64,000 nt of DNA from Lineus longissimus (GCF_910592395.1 NC_088318.1:18662349-18726348), one strand, 5' to 3'; shown: positions 23,234 through 38,100, counted from the stretch's first letter. Notes: generated by a model not told the origin, from the sequence alone. A program made the numbers and translations.

Positions 23234-23906
23234 GATATTGAACGAATTGATGTGGTCTTTAATGCTCTCACACACAAGAAGGGGATTTTGGTGTGTTGGA
23301 CTGCTTGCAGTTGGGTCTCTAGTAGTTACCCTCGCTAGCCTGCCTAATGAGATTTGTTGATTCTGTACACATTTGATGTACTGCATAATACTTATGTTAT
23401 ACTTGCTTGTATGTATGTCATATATTTTGGACATTTTGCTTTTCAACGTTATGTTAAAAACTGCAATAGATTGTGATACTTGTATAATGTTACTTTTTGG
23501 CAGCAAATGTAAATAGATACATAATCTCATACACGCTACCCATGACTCCAAAGAGCTCATGTGTTGCATAGATTTTCTTCAGTTCAGCATGTACAGTGAT
23601 AAGTAGAAAGGCTGAGCCTCTAAGCAATAATATTATGAAGTGAACTGTGATAACATGTAATTTTAAAAGATATTTAGATTGGGCCATGACAGACATTAAT
23701 GAAAATCAGGAAATAATTGTTTATGTTAGGAATTAGGAGAGCTGGGTCTTTCTGTTGTCACATTCTTATTGAAAGATAGTTGAGGTTATTCATATCATTT
23801 TGTAGTTTTTGGACAGAGTCCCTTTTTTTCATTACTTAGCTTGATGGTCTTGTACTGGTTTCCATTATGTCATCTGTTCTCCACGATAAACTTGAACATA
23901 TTTGGC

Positions 23907-23912
23907 AATAAA
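23907..23912 (+). terminator. Candidate poly(A) signal AATAAA for CACHD1
   Basis: AATAAA in ggcaataaatgttcc, about 675 bp after the exon B stop. It is the first canonical hexamer in that direction, so either terminal exon could use it. Confidence 0.55.
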
Positions 23913-24544
23913 TGTTCCTAATATATCGCTTGATATTGCCAAACAGTGCTCCAGTTGGTGCCAGAATGTCTTTGAATGTTGAAGTATTATGTACGTGACG
24001 AGCTCAAAGCTATGCTGTCCATGCCTCCCCTAGTGGTGTAGGCCCACTTTGAGATGAATGTTTCAAGCTATGAAACTCTTTTTCTGTTTTATTTTTGTTT
24101 TCTGTTTAATTTTATTTTGGTGATTGACTTGTATATTTTTGTACTTTTTAGTTGATGTAGGTGAATGGAACTAATAATAATTATAGATGACTATTTTCAT
24201 TTAACCAATGTGTTCTCCATTTCCTTGTACATGTACTAGTTAGTCATGATCCCATCTCTTCAGTGATAGACTGTTTAACCCCTTCAGCAACAGGAAATTC
24301 TTCACGTTGGATTATCTTTCCCCCAATCAACAAGGGTGAGATTGCCTGGAAAGCACCCAAACTAGAGGGACTGTAACCAAACAAACCTCGCACCAAGCAA
24401 GATTATCTCAGACGTCACAATTCAGATAGATAGTCTGCTGAACATATATGGCCATTTCAGTTGGGTATTCAACAGAATAGGCCTTCCTGACAATCCTACC
24501 GATACTGATTGCACTATAGATACAGATTGTGTTTCATTTGTGAG

Positions 24545-24960
24545 AGACACTGGTCAACAGAAGGGATTGTCACTTGGTGGGGACTTTCCTTACTTCAGAG
24601 GAGGTTGTCCTCGTGTCCTTTGATAATGGTTGGCTTCAGGACGTCTTTGAATACCAGAGGATATGTTCTTCCCTTCCCACACATTTCTGTCATTAGAGCG
24701 GAGTGTTGTCCTGTAGTTTGGATATCTTCAGGAAGGATTACCACCGTCTTGGAGAAGACCATCTTTCCAATAGGAGAGATTGTCCTCAGTCGATTAGAGA
24801 TGGTCGTCTGCTGGAAGGATAACCACTTGCTTGAGACTGTCCTTCCTGTAGAGGAGATTGTCCTCATGTCTTCTGAATACGGTTGTCTACAGGAACGATT
24901 ACTCCCATCTTGGAGATCATCCTCCCCTATGGAAGAGATTGTGCTGTTGTTTAGAGAAGG
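24545..24960. repeat. Degenerate ~80-bp tandem repeats
   Basis: About five diverged units built around gagattgtcctcatgtct ... gaata.ggttgtct.caggaa ... ccatcttggag. Related in wording to 4400-4720. The forward open frame across it (24509-25021) is a by-product of the repeats, with no recognisable protein. Confidence 0.5.
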
Positions 24961-25030
24961 TCATGGAGACTTGGCGGTGAACTCGAACATGAAATATACT
25001 ATAACTCAAATAATCAGTTGATTTCATGGT

Positions 25031-25036
25031 TTTATT
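25031..25036 (-). terminator. Candidate poly(A) signal for DOK (AATAAA on minus strand)
   Basis: TTTATT on the plus strand, about 1.1 kb downstream of the DOK stop at 26141. No nearer canonical hexamer was noticed on the minus strand. Confidence 0.45.
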
Positions 25037-26140
25037 TCAATCATATTTTCACCAGATTTTTAGATTTTGTGACAAAAATTGGTGGATCTCCTCTAAGAGT
25101 ACCTTGACAGTCGGTACATGCTTGCAAGGTTTGAATCAGATGATTTTACTTATATACACAAAATTTCCAGATTTTCATCAGGTTACACAACACAATCGAA
25201 AGTAAACAAGGTAACGAAGGTATGCGCATCGTAACCAGACGGAAAACCTAGACATTTGTTTGAACTTGTGCTGACCGTTAAACAAAAGGAAACTGTGATA
25301 AGTTCTAACCTGCCCTCTCATCTTTTTCATACTTCATGTTAGACGAGTTACAAATTAAAGTGTTCACATCATATTTTTCGTTCCGACCCACGCGTTTGCA
25401 GATGCGTACGTCAAATGGACCTCAGACTTACCAATGCCTCCCCATTATCACGTACATCCTCAATGAATGCCACAGTTCAACTCAAGAGATATAACCCCGT
25501 TTTCTATGTACAATTATAGCACATTTGAGAATAAATTACACTAAGATATATAGCACACGCTTACTACATATGTACGGCAGTAAAAAGCTGCATGGAAAAG
25601 CGGCCTCTTCATTTTGACTTATGAAGCATACATGCACACTACAATACAAATGAAGACATGTGTGCAAGAACCTGGTAGGCCTGGCCCAACCTTCTCAGCA
25701 ACAACTAGAGTTCCTGATCACTCTCTTTCTCAGACTGCCTTCTATCAACAAAGATCAAACCTTGTTTTTCTTGAAATGACGGCAATGTGGATTGACTGAG
25801 TTCTTGCACACAGGTCTTCTCATATATATAGTACATCTTTCTTAATCAAATTTACACCTTTATACAATTTGGTAAGGAAACCTCCATTTTTTCTTCAACG
25901 AAAAGTCACCGAGAGTCACGAGTGACGAGTCTTTCCGAGATAGACCAAATCCTGTTGGATACAATGCTTGGCCACAGAAATAGGTTCTGAATGTTCTGGC
26001 CATTTCACTTGTGATGCACCCTTTATATTGCATTATCGTCCACTGATACAGCGTCACGTTCAGGCACATGCAGACTAGATGACACAGGGAAGCAGATTCA
26101 CTTCAACCACTTTATCGTGTGGATTACTTCCTTGTTTTCA

Positions 26141-29100
26141 TCAGGATTCCATTCTACTCTCCAAATAATGTCTAAAATTTGATGCTGTCGATGGTGATGA
26201 ACTCAACACCCATTCGGCTGTGAAGTCAGTGCGATCATGACTATAGGAATCAACATTCTCGTTCCGGGACCGTGGTCGTTCTCGGTAGCCGTTATAGGAA
26301 GCACCTGAAAGTGTAATATGGTAATACTTGACTTGCCAAACTCAGCTCGACGCCGAACTGCAGCGCCACTCGCGGACAAAGATAGAACAACTCGACATTT
26401 TTTTCACCGGTTTTCTCGCTGCGCATGCGTACCAGCGGAAATCAACAAAAGATGACGCTGGTACGCATGTGCAGCAAGAAAACCGGTGAAAAAAATGTCG
26501 AGTTGTTCTATCTTTGTCCGCGAGTGGCGCTGCAGTTCGGCGTCGAGCTGAGATTGGCAAGTCAAGTATTGGTTAAGTGGAGCTCAAAGTTGCCGTGAGT
26601 TGGCAGCTCATCCGATGCAGCCGGTTGGTCTGCCACCTCCATGTTTAGTTTACAAACTGACTTCTCACCAGATGGGAGTTTGGAAATAAAAGACTCATGC
26701 CCCATCCTTTGGAGTGTCACAATAATAAACAAACTCATTTTACATACCATTTAAATTAGGGGAGGGTTGTCTATTGTCGATTTGACTGAGATCGGGAATG
26801 CCTTGGTATTCGGGTGGGTTGTTGTTGAGACTGTAATCTACAAAAGTACAATACAAGTGGAAAAGATTGTTAAAAAGAATAAGTATGTGGCCCGTGCTGT
26901 GATAATGAATCACAATGAACATTCTGAAGAATGTCACAATCATGAACTTGTCAGCCAGAAATGAAAAGTCTTTGTCACAATTTACCGAAAGGTGCTCTCC
27001 GGTTGCATAGCATCCAGCTAAATTAGTTTCTTTCACTTGTGTGACGCGACAGTGTTGGAGAATACTCTTACCGTATTCTAGCTGCCGATGCTGTATGTTA
27101 TCTGGAAGCCCTTGGCCCCCGGCAGGATTGAGGTGCGCATTACTGACGGGTACCCGAGGCTGTGGAGCGTCTGGGGTCCTACTCCGTGAACGCCTCTTAG
27201 CTTTATATTGCGCCAGCTGAAATGAGGGAAAGGTGAGATCTTGGGGGTCCGCGAAGATGACGTCAATGCAGCTGCTGCCCTCTATTTCCCCATCGCTGAA
27301 TTACAGGCAATGTCGAACAAACATGCGGTTTCGTAATGGATTCAGGCTTTCTAAACTAGGGCAGTTAGATTCAATCTGGCACATGTCCGAGTGTTGGAAA
27401 TACTACATAATTGTTCTGAATATTTCTCTCTCTGACTCTATAGTATCATTCATGCTAAAAACAATGCAGGGTCAAAGATAATTGACTTTGAAAGAAGCTC
27501 AAATGCGTAGAAATAAGTGTCGATGTCCGACTTTCACGTGACTAAAACGTCATCAATATCTTATGCAAATGACCTTGTGAGCTATAAATAGTAACTTCGC
27601 GGGATGCTATTCTATGTTTCTGTGTCCTTTAGCAAAACACTTAACTATACTGTCCTTTCCATGAAAAGGGGAAGTGGACAGGTCAATATCTATGGAATGG
27701 ATAATCCTATAGTCACCAGATGCTACATACAGACTATGGGTAAAGCTCTGGCTGTTACGTGATAGGCTCATTATAACCGTGGCAGTATTGAGTCAACACA
27801 AGTCACAAATACTCCTGCTCAATACCCAGTTGTAGAGTGTGGTACTGTCAGAATGTTGTGGAGGAAAACGAGGGTTATCTATGATGGTTTGAAGATGATC
27901 ACCAGCCCAAACATTTCAGAGAGTAGTTCATACCTTGGCAGCCTTTAATTCATTCAACTTCTGCATCTTCCTGTTGTGCGCCTCAGCTATCGTCAGCGCC
28001 GCCTGGTGGACTTTGGTATAAATATTCTCGCCCTCCGAGGTGCTGAAGACGAAGATACCCTCGCCTGTATCACAGTATCTGGAAAAGTTCATGCTACACG
28101 ATCAACTGATTGAAGTGCTTTAAACCATTTAAAGGCCAAGGTTGTCTGCTTACAATGTTTATATCTGGCCACAAACCTAACAAGCTTGCGAGGTTTGGAT
28201 ATGGGAAAAGAAAATCTAATCAAATTTCACGAAATCAAAAGTAGGCCAAAGATGCGATTAATGCATGAAGTTCAGATTAACGTGGTCCCAAATACTACCA
28301 TGTTTTCAGTCTTTTGGTTGCTTGGCTGATCAAGGCAGAAGTTTTCTGGCCGAAAAGAACGATTATCTCGCTAGTCATTTTGTCAGACCAGAAGACGGTC
28401 ATTCTTACCTTCCTGCCTCAAATGTAAACTTGAGTGAGTCTCGCCCATATCGCCGGAGACTGTTTAAAGACCATGTGACCAGCTTTTTCTTGGGGTTATT
28501 GACATCCCAGAGATGGATGTTCTCGGCCGTGACTTGCAGCAGACATTCACCGTACATGTCCAGTGCCGGGTTCGGCATCAGGTAAACATGAAAACGTTCT
28601 GGAAGAAATGATGTTGTATTTGAATCCATTTGTCTCTCGTACCTCCACCTGACATAATTCCCTGATCATATTAACCTTCAACTTATCATAACTTACCATT
28701 CATTTCACGCTGCCAACCAGAATCTAACAAATCAGGTTCGCCATGACGTATACTGGATGGTTTGCCTAAACACTCTTCATTTAAAGACTTCATCCACTCA
28801 TCTGATTCCAAGTCTGCAAAGAACAAAATACAAAGAATCTATAAAAAGTACCGCTAAGGTCAGAAGAAACATGTTTGACAGACATACAGGGAGTGACCGA
28901 CCTAATTCCATCCAACTCAAATGTTGCACAGAGTGGGATGCTTACTTCTGAAGAGTACATTTCAACAGTATCACACAATGAAACGAAAACTGGATTCAAA
29001 ATATTCGACAATAAAGTCACAACCATAGCAAAAGAAACATCCCTCTCTCGATTCTTGAAAGTTTTTTAAGACCTTCAAGCACGAAATGTTTTTTTGACAG

Positions 29101-32100
29101 ATGACATCAATGAGGAGGGACTGATGACATCAAGAAGAAAGATTCTACAAATTTAAGTGATACCTAAGACCACACAAAAATTCCTGTTGGAAAGGAGTGA
29201 CAATGACTCATGATGATTATGGGGTTCAGTTCCACTTATGACTTTAAAGTTTTTCTGTTCAAAAACCGTGATCCTTCATTTGGGGAAAAAGCTTGTTGAG
29301 TTTTATTTCGTGAGTCACAAGTTGGTAGTTTGGGTTACTTTCGATTCTTCTTCATTTTAATGTCGTTAATTTGATACCAGATGTCAGAAATCTTGGTGAT
29401 GATGAACTGGAGACAACAGGTCTGACTCTGACTCATTAGAGAAAGGATTAACCGGCTCTCTTCTTTCACAAAAGAAGTTACACAGCAACTTCTTCTTGAC
29501 TGTCAATATAGATATACCTGAATCAGACATGGCATGCAAACGACAATTAAACTGGAGTGACCATGTTATGTTTTTGCTTGACAAATAGCAGAAGTCGATA
29601 AGGCTATCACTTCACGTCAACACTTGGTCACATGACATGCAAAAAATGCCACTCAAATATTTCACCGATTCAGAAAGCAAATTTGTTAATATGTAGCTGG
29701 GCTTGTGATATGAGATCCAAACTGGACCAGGCATGTAATATTTTCTGATACAGATGAGGTTATCACCCCCGAGTCAACCACTTCGTCACATTACACGCAG
29801 GAAACTCCCTTCATGACAGGTATTGTTATTCTGTATGAGTACTTGCTCATAATATGAGTTTGATATGACTCATAACCCATACTTATAGAAAACAAACAAA
29901 AAGTCTCGACATCAAACAGACTCAGAGTTGGAGATCAAGTGACAAGCTTGAAGATGTCTTTTCATTCACCAAGAAACCTTCAGATGGCTCTGATCTCTGT
30001 CTATCACTTCCTTGAACAGTAATGACACGTACCTGATTCACAGGCAAACTGCCGCGACGTGTTATCTTTAAAGAAAATGGCAATGGCGTATTTCCTGATA
30101 TCACTCGGGAGCCGTGACACGTTCTTCACATCCGTCAGTTCGATCATTTTGTGAAATGACACATGACTAGCTGTCCGTTCGTCCATATATTTCTCAAGGC
30201 GCCGAGGCCCTTTACTTGATGCTCGCCGGAGGATCACCCATCTCTTCTGCCAAACCTGAAAGATACAAACACAGCAAGAATTGAGTTGGTTGCTTTTTAT
30301 GACGACAGACCAGCAAAAGATGGTTAGCAATCAACGTAAACAGTTGTGGCAGGTTCTGATGAGAACTATCTCGTTAATGAGTTAACATAATTAACACCTT
30401 GGTGTGAGAGGTATCACATGTCTGGTGTCTTGGTGTGGCGCTAAGTCAAAGGTATTCTCCACACCATAGAGGTGACCCTATAACCTCGGGTCTTTCAGTA
30501 CAGAGCCCAGGGATCAGACACCTTGAGTGGCTCAAGCATAAGGTCAACTGTTCCTGAAATCTGATACTTGGAACGATTAGCTTGCAACCGAACAACAACT
30601 GCCAACATTCCATGCTAAACAAGTGAAGAAGTTGTCTGTGTACCTATGTTTTCATTTGATTTGTGTGGACATTCTTCCGTGCAAAAAACATCGGTTGTTT
30701 CTTTGGAAACCTGAGAACATACCAATTCCAGTAAAGCACCTTGCCCTAGGTGACAGATAACTAATATATACCAGCTAGCATCCAAAGAAATCCTGATACA
30801 CTTCAAATCTGTATAGCTCTGAGCCAAGAAACCCTGGACGGCGGTGAAATCTCAAACTGGTGAAATGGACAATGCCTGTGCAACAATAGCACTGATTATT
30901 CCAGGTGTCTTCTGCTAATGGAGCCATTGGTTCCACTCGAAGTCCTCCGACATCCAGGTGCATGGTGAGATCAGATTCCACGTCCCGTGACTCAGAACAG
31001 ACATCTTTACAGCCTCCTTTGAGCAATGGCTGCATCTTGTAAAGCTGCCGCGGGAATTTGAAGACGCCGGGAAATATCTTGACGCCAAAAGGCATCTTTA
31101 TGTGTGTTGCATTTCCGTGTGCCACCGGAGCATAAAGCAACCTCCCTGACTCATGTTTTTAGCTATAAATCAAGCGGCGGGTAGTTTTCTACCCTCTGAA
31201 ACAATTCTGAATCACCAGGTGTCGTTTTACCGCAACCATATCGTAGGAATAGACGATATGGGAAAGTTAGGCAAACACAACACCAAAGGAATCTTCGTGT
31301 TACACTTTGTTGCATTTCTTCGTCATTGGATCACAAAGTTATGAGGTGTGTGATTCATATTCAGAACCTGATGATAAGGAAGTCAGAAATTTGATAACAC
31401 ACATCAGGACAGCCCCCCCCCCCCCCCCCCATTCCAAGATTGAAAGAAGCCAGAATCTGTCTTTAACTTGCAAATGTCAGGGTCAGATTTCCTCTATTTC
31501 ATCATATGAGTGTGTGGCCTTGAACAAGACACAAAACAGTTTCCAAACTCAGGATTGGACAAACAGACTATCACAGGTTTAATCACCAGAAACTCAATCG
31601 CTCGACCTCATATCAAGTATGGATCTATGGGCAGACTGTGCCATCTTTTAATGAGTTAATCATCAGACAGACACGGAAAAGGCTTAGTGGTACACCTTGC
31701 AAATGAGGTACATCTGTCCTCCCCAGTAATTAAACACTCGTTAAGCCGTCCTGTCTCAGTTAACACCAGTTTGAGGTTACTTGATATTTTTTTGAAAGAA
31801 AGAAAGCAATGTGGCAGTCGTGGATCAGAACCAATTCAAACAAAGCTATAAAGTTTATCTAAACATTAGCCAGCTCCTTCAACATGACTGGAGACAACTA
31901 GAAAGTGCCTTTAATCCTGTTATGAACTTGAGATAGAAATATTCAGAAGCTTCTCCTCTGGGCCATCATATAAAGCTCAAATAGCATGACACTGCCCAAC
32001 ATGAATTCTTCATAAAGTCCCAATTCAAATATTACAATGAAATTTTAATAAACTTTATCACCCCATATCACTGATGCTGTCTTCAAATATTCATGAATGT

Positions 32101-35100
32101 CATGATGCATTGTGACTCATAGTCATGACCAGGAGTTGGTCAGATACATGGTATTTTGACAGGAGACCACTCGCCAGATCTCCACGGGACTAAAAACTCC
32201 TCAACTGGTAACTTCAGGCCCAGGGCCAGATCAATAGCGGACCACCATGGAGCTATGATAAGGACGTTTTTCTGCTGATAGACCTCTTCAGATGCTAATT
32301 GAGCATAAGTCTGACAGATAGCATATTATCTGAAACTTTTTCACTTTGCTTTGAACCTTTCTTCTTCCTTTATCATTACAACCCACTAAGGATGAACCAA
32401 GAAGATATCGCAAACAAACAGAACATTTTTTGGACACACACTTAATGCCACGGCAGAAGTTCGATATGGCCCCTGATCGTAATCGGAATGGTAATCCCCA
32501 ACAAACTAGGAGATGACAATTTCAATGATGTACAGAGATTGATTCACAACACGTTCAAAGCTAGGCCACACTAATGACCGTCCATAGTGTTGACATTCAG
32601 GAGATTAAGGACGAACTATTGAGAAATGATTACAGGCTTATCGCCAATCGAAATAAACCAACAGAAATAGCTAACGGAAACCACTGATGAAGGGATCAGA
32701 GAGCCACGACCAAGGAGCAAGAGGTCAAGCTTTTTTGTCAATACTTATGCTTATTTCAATTACCAGTGGGACACCAAACGAATCCTGCCTTTGAGATTGA
32801 AATTACATAGAGTACCCAAATGGTATTTCAACAATTCACATGCGACGGAACTTCTATCGATAGCCATTTTTTGTTACAGGTATGCGGCTCTCCTGCATAT
32901 GAACCGACACAGACTTTCCATCGATTTCCCGGCCCTGACATTAGCAGCACATTCAGAAAGGCTTCAGCAACACGAATGATATCATAAAAGGCAATATATC
33001 TCATATCACACACTTCAGTTCTTCTTGTATGAACGAATGAATCTGCAAAGAGGCTTTATATAGGGTGTTAATAAAAACATGTTCCCATTCTTATAGGACT
33101 ATGTCATTTTCATCACAAGTTATAGGTTTTCAATGTGGCTATGTTTTCATTAACACCCTGTATGTTAAAACAAAGTAGACTTGTGACAGAGGCGAAGCCT
33201 TGGTTGCCATGGTATCCAATGATAAACAAGATGCTATCAGATTTGTCTCCAGCATCCCTGGAGGAGGACACGGGATGAGGTATTCGGTTCACGCGTGTCA
33301 CAGGTGTATGAGGTTACAGGGGGTTAAGTGGCCATATTTGACATTAGCATGCTCACCTCATTCCCGGAGTGAAGCAACGTTACACCATCTTCGGTCTAAT
33401 CTATCTCGGGCAATGATGGCCAGCTCTAGTATACATGGACCCTGGATCACACTTCCCCAGCAATCCGACACAAAACACCACTCGCTTCCTCAGATGGGTG
33501 GATACCGCAATGAAACCAAGTATAAAGTCCTCTCACCCGCTACACCAATAACAAATGGGAAGTAAAAAGTAATATCACCGCTGAGAGCCAGAGTTCTGAG
33601 ATGCGGAGTTCTACTGGTTGGAATCGTGGCATTACTCAGTATTATCATGATAACCAAACAGTCATGATTGTCAATTCAATTTATTTCTGCGGCAATGATT
33701 ACCCGACCACTCACCCGAGCCACTCGGCTGTTTTCTCGCATGCAGAAGTATGTGAGTGAAACAGTCGCAATCCATTAGTGATGACGGTATGGTGGAGATT
33801 CCGACTCAATAGGATGATGAGATGGATAAGGTCCGCCACCAAAACATGGAGAGGAATACCGCAGGTTCCCCTTGTAATCGCTCGCCATACTTAAACAAAG
33901 CGTCCCTGGTAGCTTCCTCTCCAATCTGAACATCACTGAGCCCATCCCCATTATCACTTATATCACCAGTGTATGACCGCAGCTAGCCAGGACTCTAAAC
34001 CGCCCATCAATAGCGATAGTATTTACCTTACTAAGTAAATACCTGTATTGATCAATCTGCTAATGCCGTCATTGCCGTGTTGGCACACACGATGATAACC
34101 GTGGATGGACCAACAATATCGGTACGCCAGCTTGTCTGTGACAACAAGGGACAGTACCCTGATCAATTATTGTCTTTAATCATCTCTAAACATATCCGAA
34201 GGGTTCGCTTTGTTTTATCCCTCACAAAGGGTCCTTCTTAGTCATTAACTAAGCAATGAAATCACAAGTATAAATACGAGAGACAATGCTATTGATTTGT
34301 TTGGCGATCGATGAGAGACGGACGTATTGCTCATAACATCTTACTGATGTCACAATATGACAATCGATTTGCTCCCCGCTCAACCAGCCATCACATTCTC
34401 AAAGAAACCAAGTCGGATTCGAATGTGAATTCGAATGATATGTTCAGAAGAGACAAATGCATTGCTGTCAATCACATGGGTGTCGCCTTTGAAACAACTA
34501 AATTACTGGGAGGCCTTAAGCTAGCAGAGCAGCTTTTGATTCACGCAATGAGACAGATAAATTTGGCTGTAATTCATTTTTGGACAACACTAAGTCTCGT
34601 CCCTGGTCATATGATATATCTCATGTGTGAGTTGGTCCAGTAACATCTTGCTATCTCATGTGTGAGTGTGTCCAGTAACATCTTGCTATCTCATGTGTGA
34701 GTGGGTCCAGTAGCATGTTAGTCATGCTTTATCCAAACATCACCAAAGACAATAATACCAGTACATCCTAGAGAAGACACACAACACAATTGATGCTGAG
34801 GGAGAAAGTAGCAGATGAAAGGGCATCTACAATCGTAATCCCTTTGCCTTTCACAGGGCATGCATTAGTCATGGGATACTAATACTATCATTGTATTGAT
34901 AAGATACCCTTATTTGAAGGGATGATACTGACAATGGACTAACAGCAAGACATAGAAAATAGAGCAGTGAGTTTTTGAAAACGTGCCCCCTTCCACCCAA
35001 CCCACTGGGTATACTAAGACAACATTTCAACCAATTCTTACCTGAGACATCCTTTTAGTATCAGTTCTATTTCAAAGCTGATTATGAAACATGACAACTG

Positions 35101-38100
35101 AGCCTCTCTGCTTGAGTTACCGGTGAAGACAGCAGCCTCGGGCCAGAGTAAGGAATAATAGGATTTAAAAGATTTCAAGAATTTCACTTTCTTTGTTTCA
35201 GTGAACTACAGACAAAGCTTTCAATACCCATCAAGGCATAATCTTGTTTGAAGGAATCTGATGGCATTGTGGAGTATTATGAAGAAATGTGACATTCCGA
35301 GCCAGAAGCAGCTCATATGGTGAATCAAACATCATCACCAGAGGTGGAGGTATATTGATGAAGAATCAAACATTTCACGAAAAACTTTTTTTGAAATATT
35401 CAGTTAAATTTTGTTAGAGAGGTGAACCAGTCTTGAGTGTGATGATGTCATCTTCTCATGTGACTAGAGATGAAGAGTGTATGTCAATGCTCTAAGTTAC
35501 CGGTGTGTGCTGGCTGCTTCGACCATGGAACATGAGGAAACACGGGAAAGAATGGTCACTTTTCCATAAACCTTGATCCCAGATAAGAGTCAGAACTCAA
35601 TTGGACCGAAAGGAACCGAGGGAACGTCTACTACAATCTGTTCACAGCCACACGAAATACAAATCATCATTGAGATTCATGGCGGTTGTTGACTACGCTA
35701 TCATGATATCATGCCATTTATCACGTTAAGTAGTCAACTGAGATACTGTTTAAATTAATTTTGATAAATTTCAAAATCTCATCAAATATATATTTTTTGC
35801 AGAGTGATGAGGTATATGATACAATCCAAAGCGAACATATCTTGATAAATTAGTTAAAAGGCAAAGCAATATTGAGGCCAACTCTGGGCCAAATGATATG
35901 GCAAGCTATGGTTAGATATTGTATTTTTGACAGGGCTAATGGACCCAGAATACTTCGATCAAAAACATGTTAGACAAAAGTGATTAAGTTACTGACAAAT
36001 GTAATTAGACAGATTTAATTGACAGTGGCTCCACTCTCATTACAGTTAAATAATTGATTCAAAGCTTTCACAAAGAAACAAAGAAAGAAACCTTGTTTTT
36101 CCATCTTTCATGACGGCAATCTTGATCTGGCTTATTTGTGAAATGGCTCCGACAAGATAGCATGATCTCACGTGATTCTTGCACATGGAATTCCTCGATG
36201 ATTTCTTCATTCTTCTGCCTCTCAGGATAGGACCATCGAAGGCTACACGGACAAGGACTCTGTGTGACACGTGTCCAACACCAAGAAGGAACATTATGAT
36301 GTGTGTCCAAGTCAAGAGTGAGCACCAAGTGTCATCAAAAGTGACCTAACATCAAATAGCTTTGTTATTCATAAAAGACCACTTGATCTTATGGTGGTGA
36401 CACTCGCTGACTCAAGGACAACAGGACGGCAGATTGTGACATTGTGTTTGGACAAGGAGTCCAGGCTGTGGTGGACATTGCGTAGAGTATGGGGTCCATC
36501 TCATAGACGAGAGTGAAGGAACCATGTGATGGTGTACTACGCCTTCAAACTGAGAGGGACAATATGCAGAAGGGTCAATTTGGTCATCTTGGTCATTTAG
36601 TCTATGTAAACCCTGCCTAAAAGGGTCAACACACAAATAAACCAATCATTTTTAGCCATTAACAGAGTGGAAAACATGGTGAATCCTTTAAGTGGGCTAA
36701 ATGGACTGAGAATAGATGGAATGTTTAATCCACTTTCAAATGATGAATTATGATTCATTTTGATAATCATGGGAATGTGACAAATTTTACGCTCGAGATG
36801 TGAAAACGCTTCGTGGCTTTGATAAGATTTTATTGACTCCGCAATCGAAATGGCTTAAATTTTTTTCAAATGAGTTACAGAGCAATTGATCATTTGAAGC
36901 TTATTTTGCTGACATCAGCAGATTGTGGCTCAGTGTTGGTATCCCTTGTTCAAATGATTGGCGTCCATTGGTATGAGAAAGGATTGAAACTGAACACAAA
37001 TGAATATGGGACTTTTAAATATCACAATCTCAAGAAAATTTTGCATCTGCAACGCCAACGCACGGAAACAAAATGTTTTGAACATTGTTGGAACATGTGG
37101 GAACATGTATTCTAACCGATGATGGCATTTCATTTCTAAGGAGCAAAGCATTAGATGAATCACTTCCAAAAACAACCAATTGCCTCCATAATAATTATCA
37201 TGGATCAGTTGTTGGTAAAACTGATGCTAATGGGAGTGAAAACCTTCTGCTGAAAAATGGGAAATTGAAAATAGTCATTAATCTTTCTTAGTCAAAAACA
37301 GGAGGTGGTAGTCATGAAAGAAAGTGATAGCCAATATTTTGGAATGTAAGGGTATATGACACAGTCATCACAGACACCAGGTATTCCAGATTGAGTTTGA
37401 GTTCACCACATAAACATGATTGCTAAGACTCTTCCCATCTTGAAATCTCTAAATTAAACACCGAACTATTCGCATAAAAAGTGTGATTTGTGGCCGATCT
37501 CATTGATGAATCGTAGGAGAATGTAGAGATACAATCAGTGTTGGCACCAGTCTGGGCGAGTTCACCCGGTAGGAAGGCAAACTGTTTGTACGACCAGGCC
37601 GGGTGAGATCCATTATTCTTTAACCGTTGGAGTCCCAACATTTCTTGGCAGAGTCCATATCGAACACATGTACTGTTTGTTATCAGGAACCTGATAGGAC
37701 TTTTTACGTTATAACATGCCAGGGAGAGGTACCCCTAAACCTCCATTGGCATAAGGATCTTGGATCATGAATTTTGGGACAGGGATACATCTAAAACTTG
37801 CTCAAGGCTTCCAACTTAACATAATCCTACTGATGAAAGTATAGCACAAAGAACTCTTTACCTCAGTGCTTGTCAAACTTCATTTGGAGGAACTCAAGAA
37901 AAACACAACAAATAACTTTATGCACAAAAACTTTGGAAGTAAACCAGAACGCCACAGATCAACAAGAATGCTGTAGATCATTCAATAACATTTGTAGATC
38001 TGTACTATCTGTTTCATAAATAACTCACCGATTTCTCAATGTATTGATATACGTGGTCATACTTAATGTGTACACAGTTTTTGCCAAGCTATGTTGAAAC

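Larger units (their letters stand above)
23234..25030. other. CACHD1 3'UTR and short intergenic gap to the convergent DOK gene
   Basis: AT-rich noncoding sequence after the CACHD1 stop, with a poly(A) signal at 23907, then sequence containing the repeat block 24545-24960. The DOK 3' end probably lies near 25015, so the two genes are tail-to-tail about 1.1 kb apart. No further coding exon seen. Confidence 0.6.

Noticed and set aside
31412-31430. Poly-C run, and a poly-G run near 45806
   Set aside because: Simple homopolymers, possibly of uncertain length in assembly; no further signal.
33200-33957. 121-codon plus-strand ORF and a short minus-strand frame ([13 protein letters not shown]...)
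   Set aside because: The first has no recognisable features. The second looks mildly coding-like (about 37 residues) but has no partner exon or conservation evidence.
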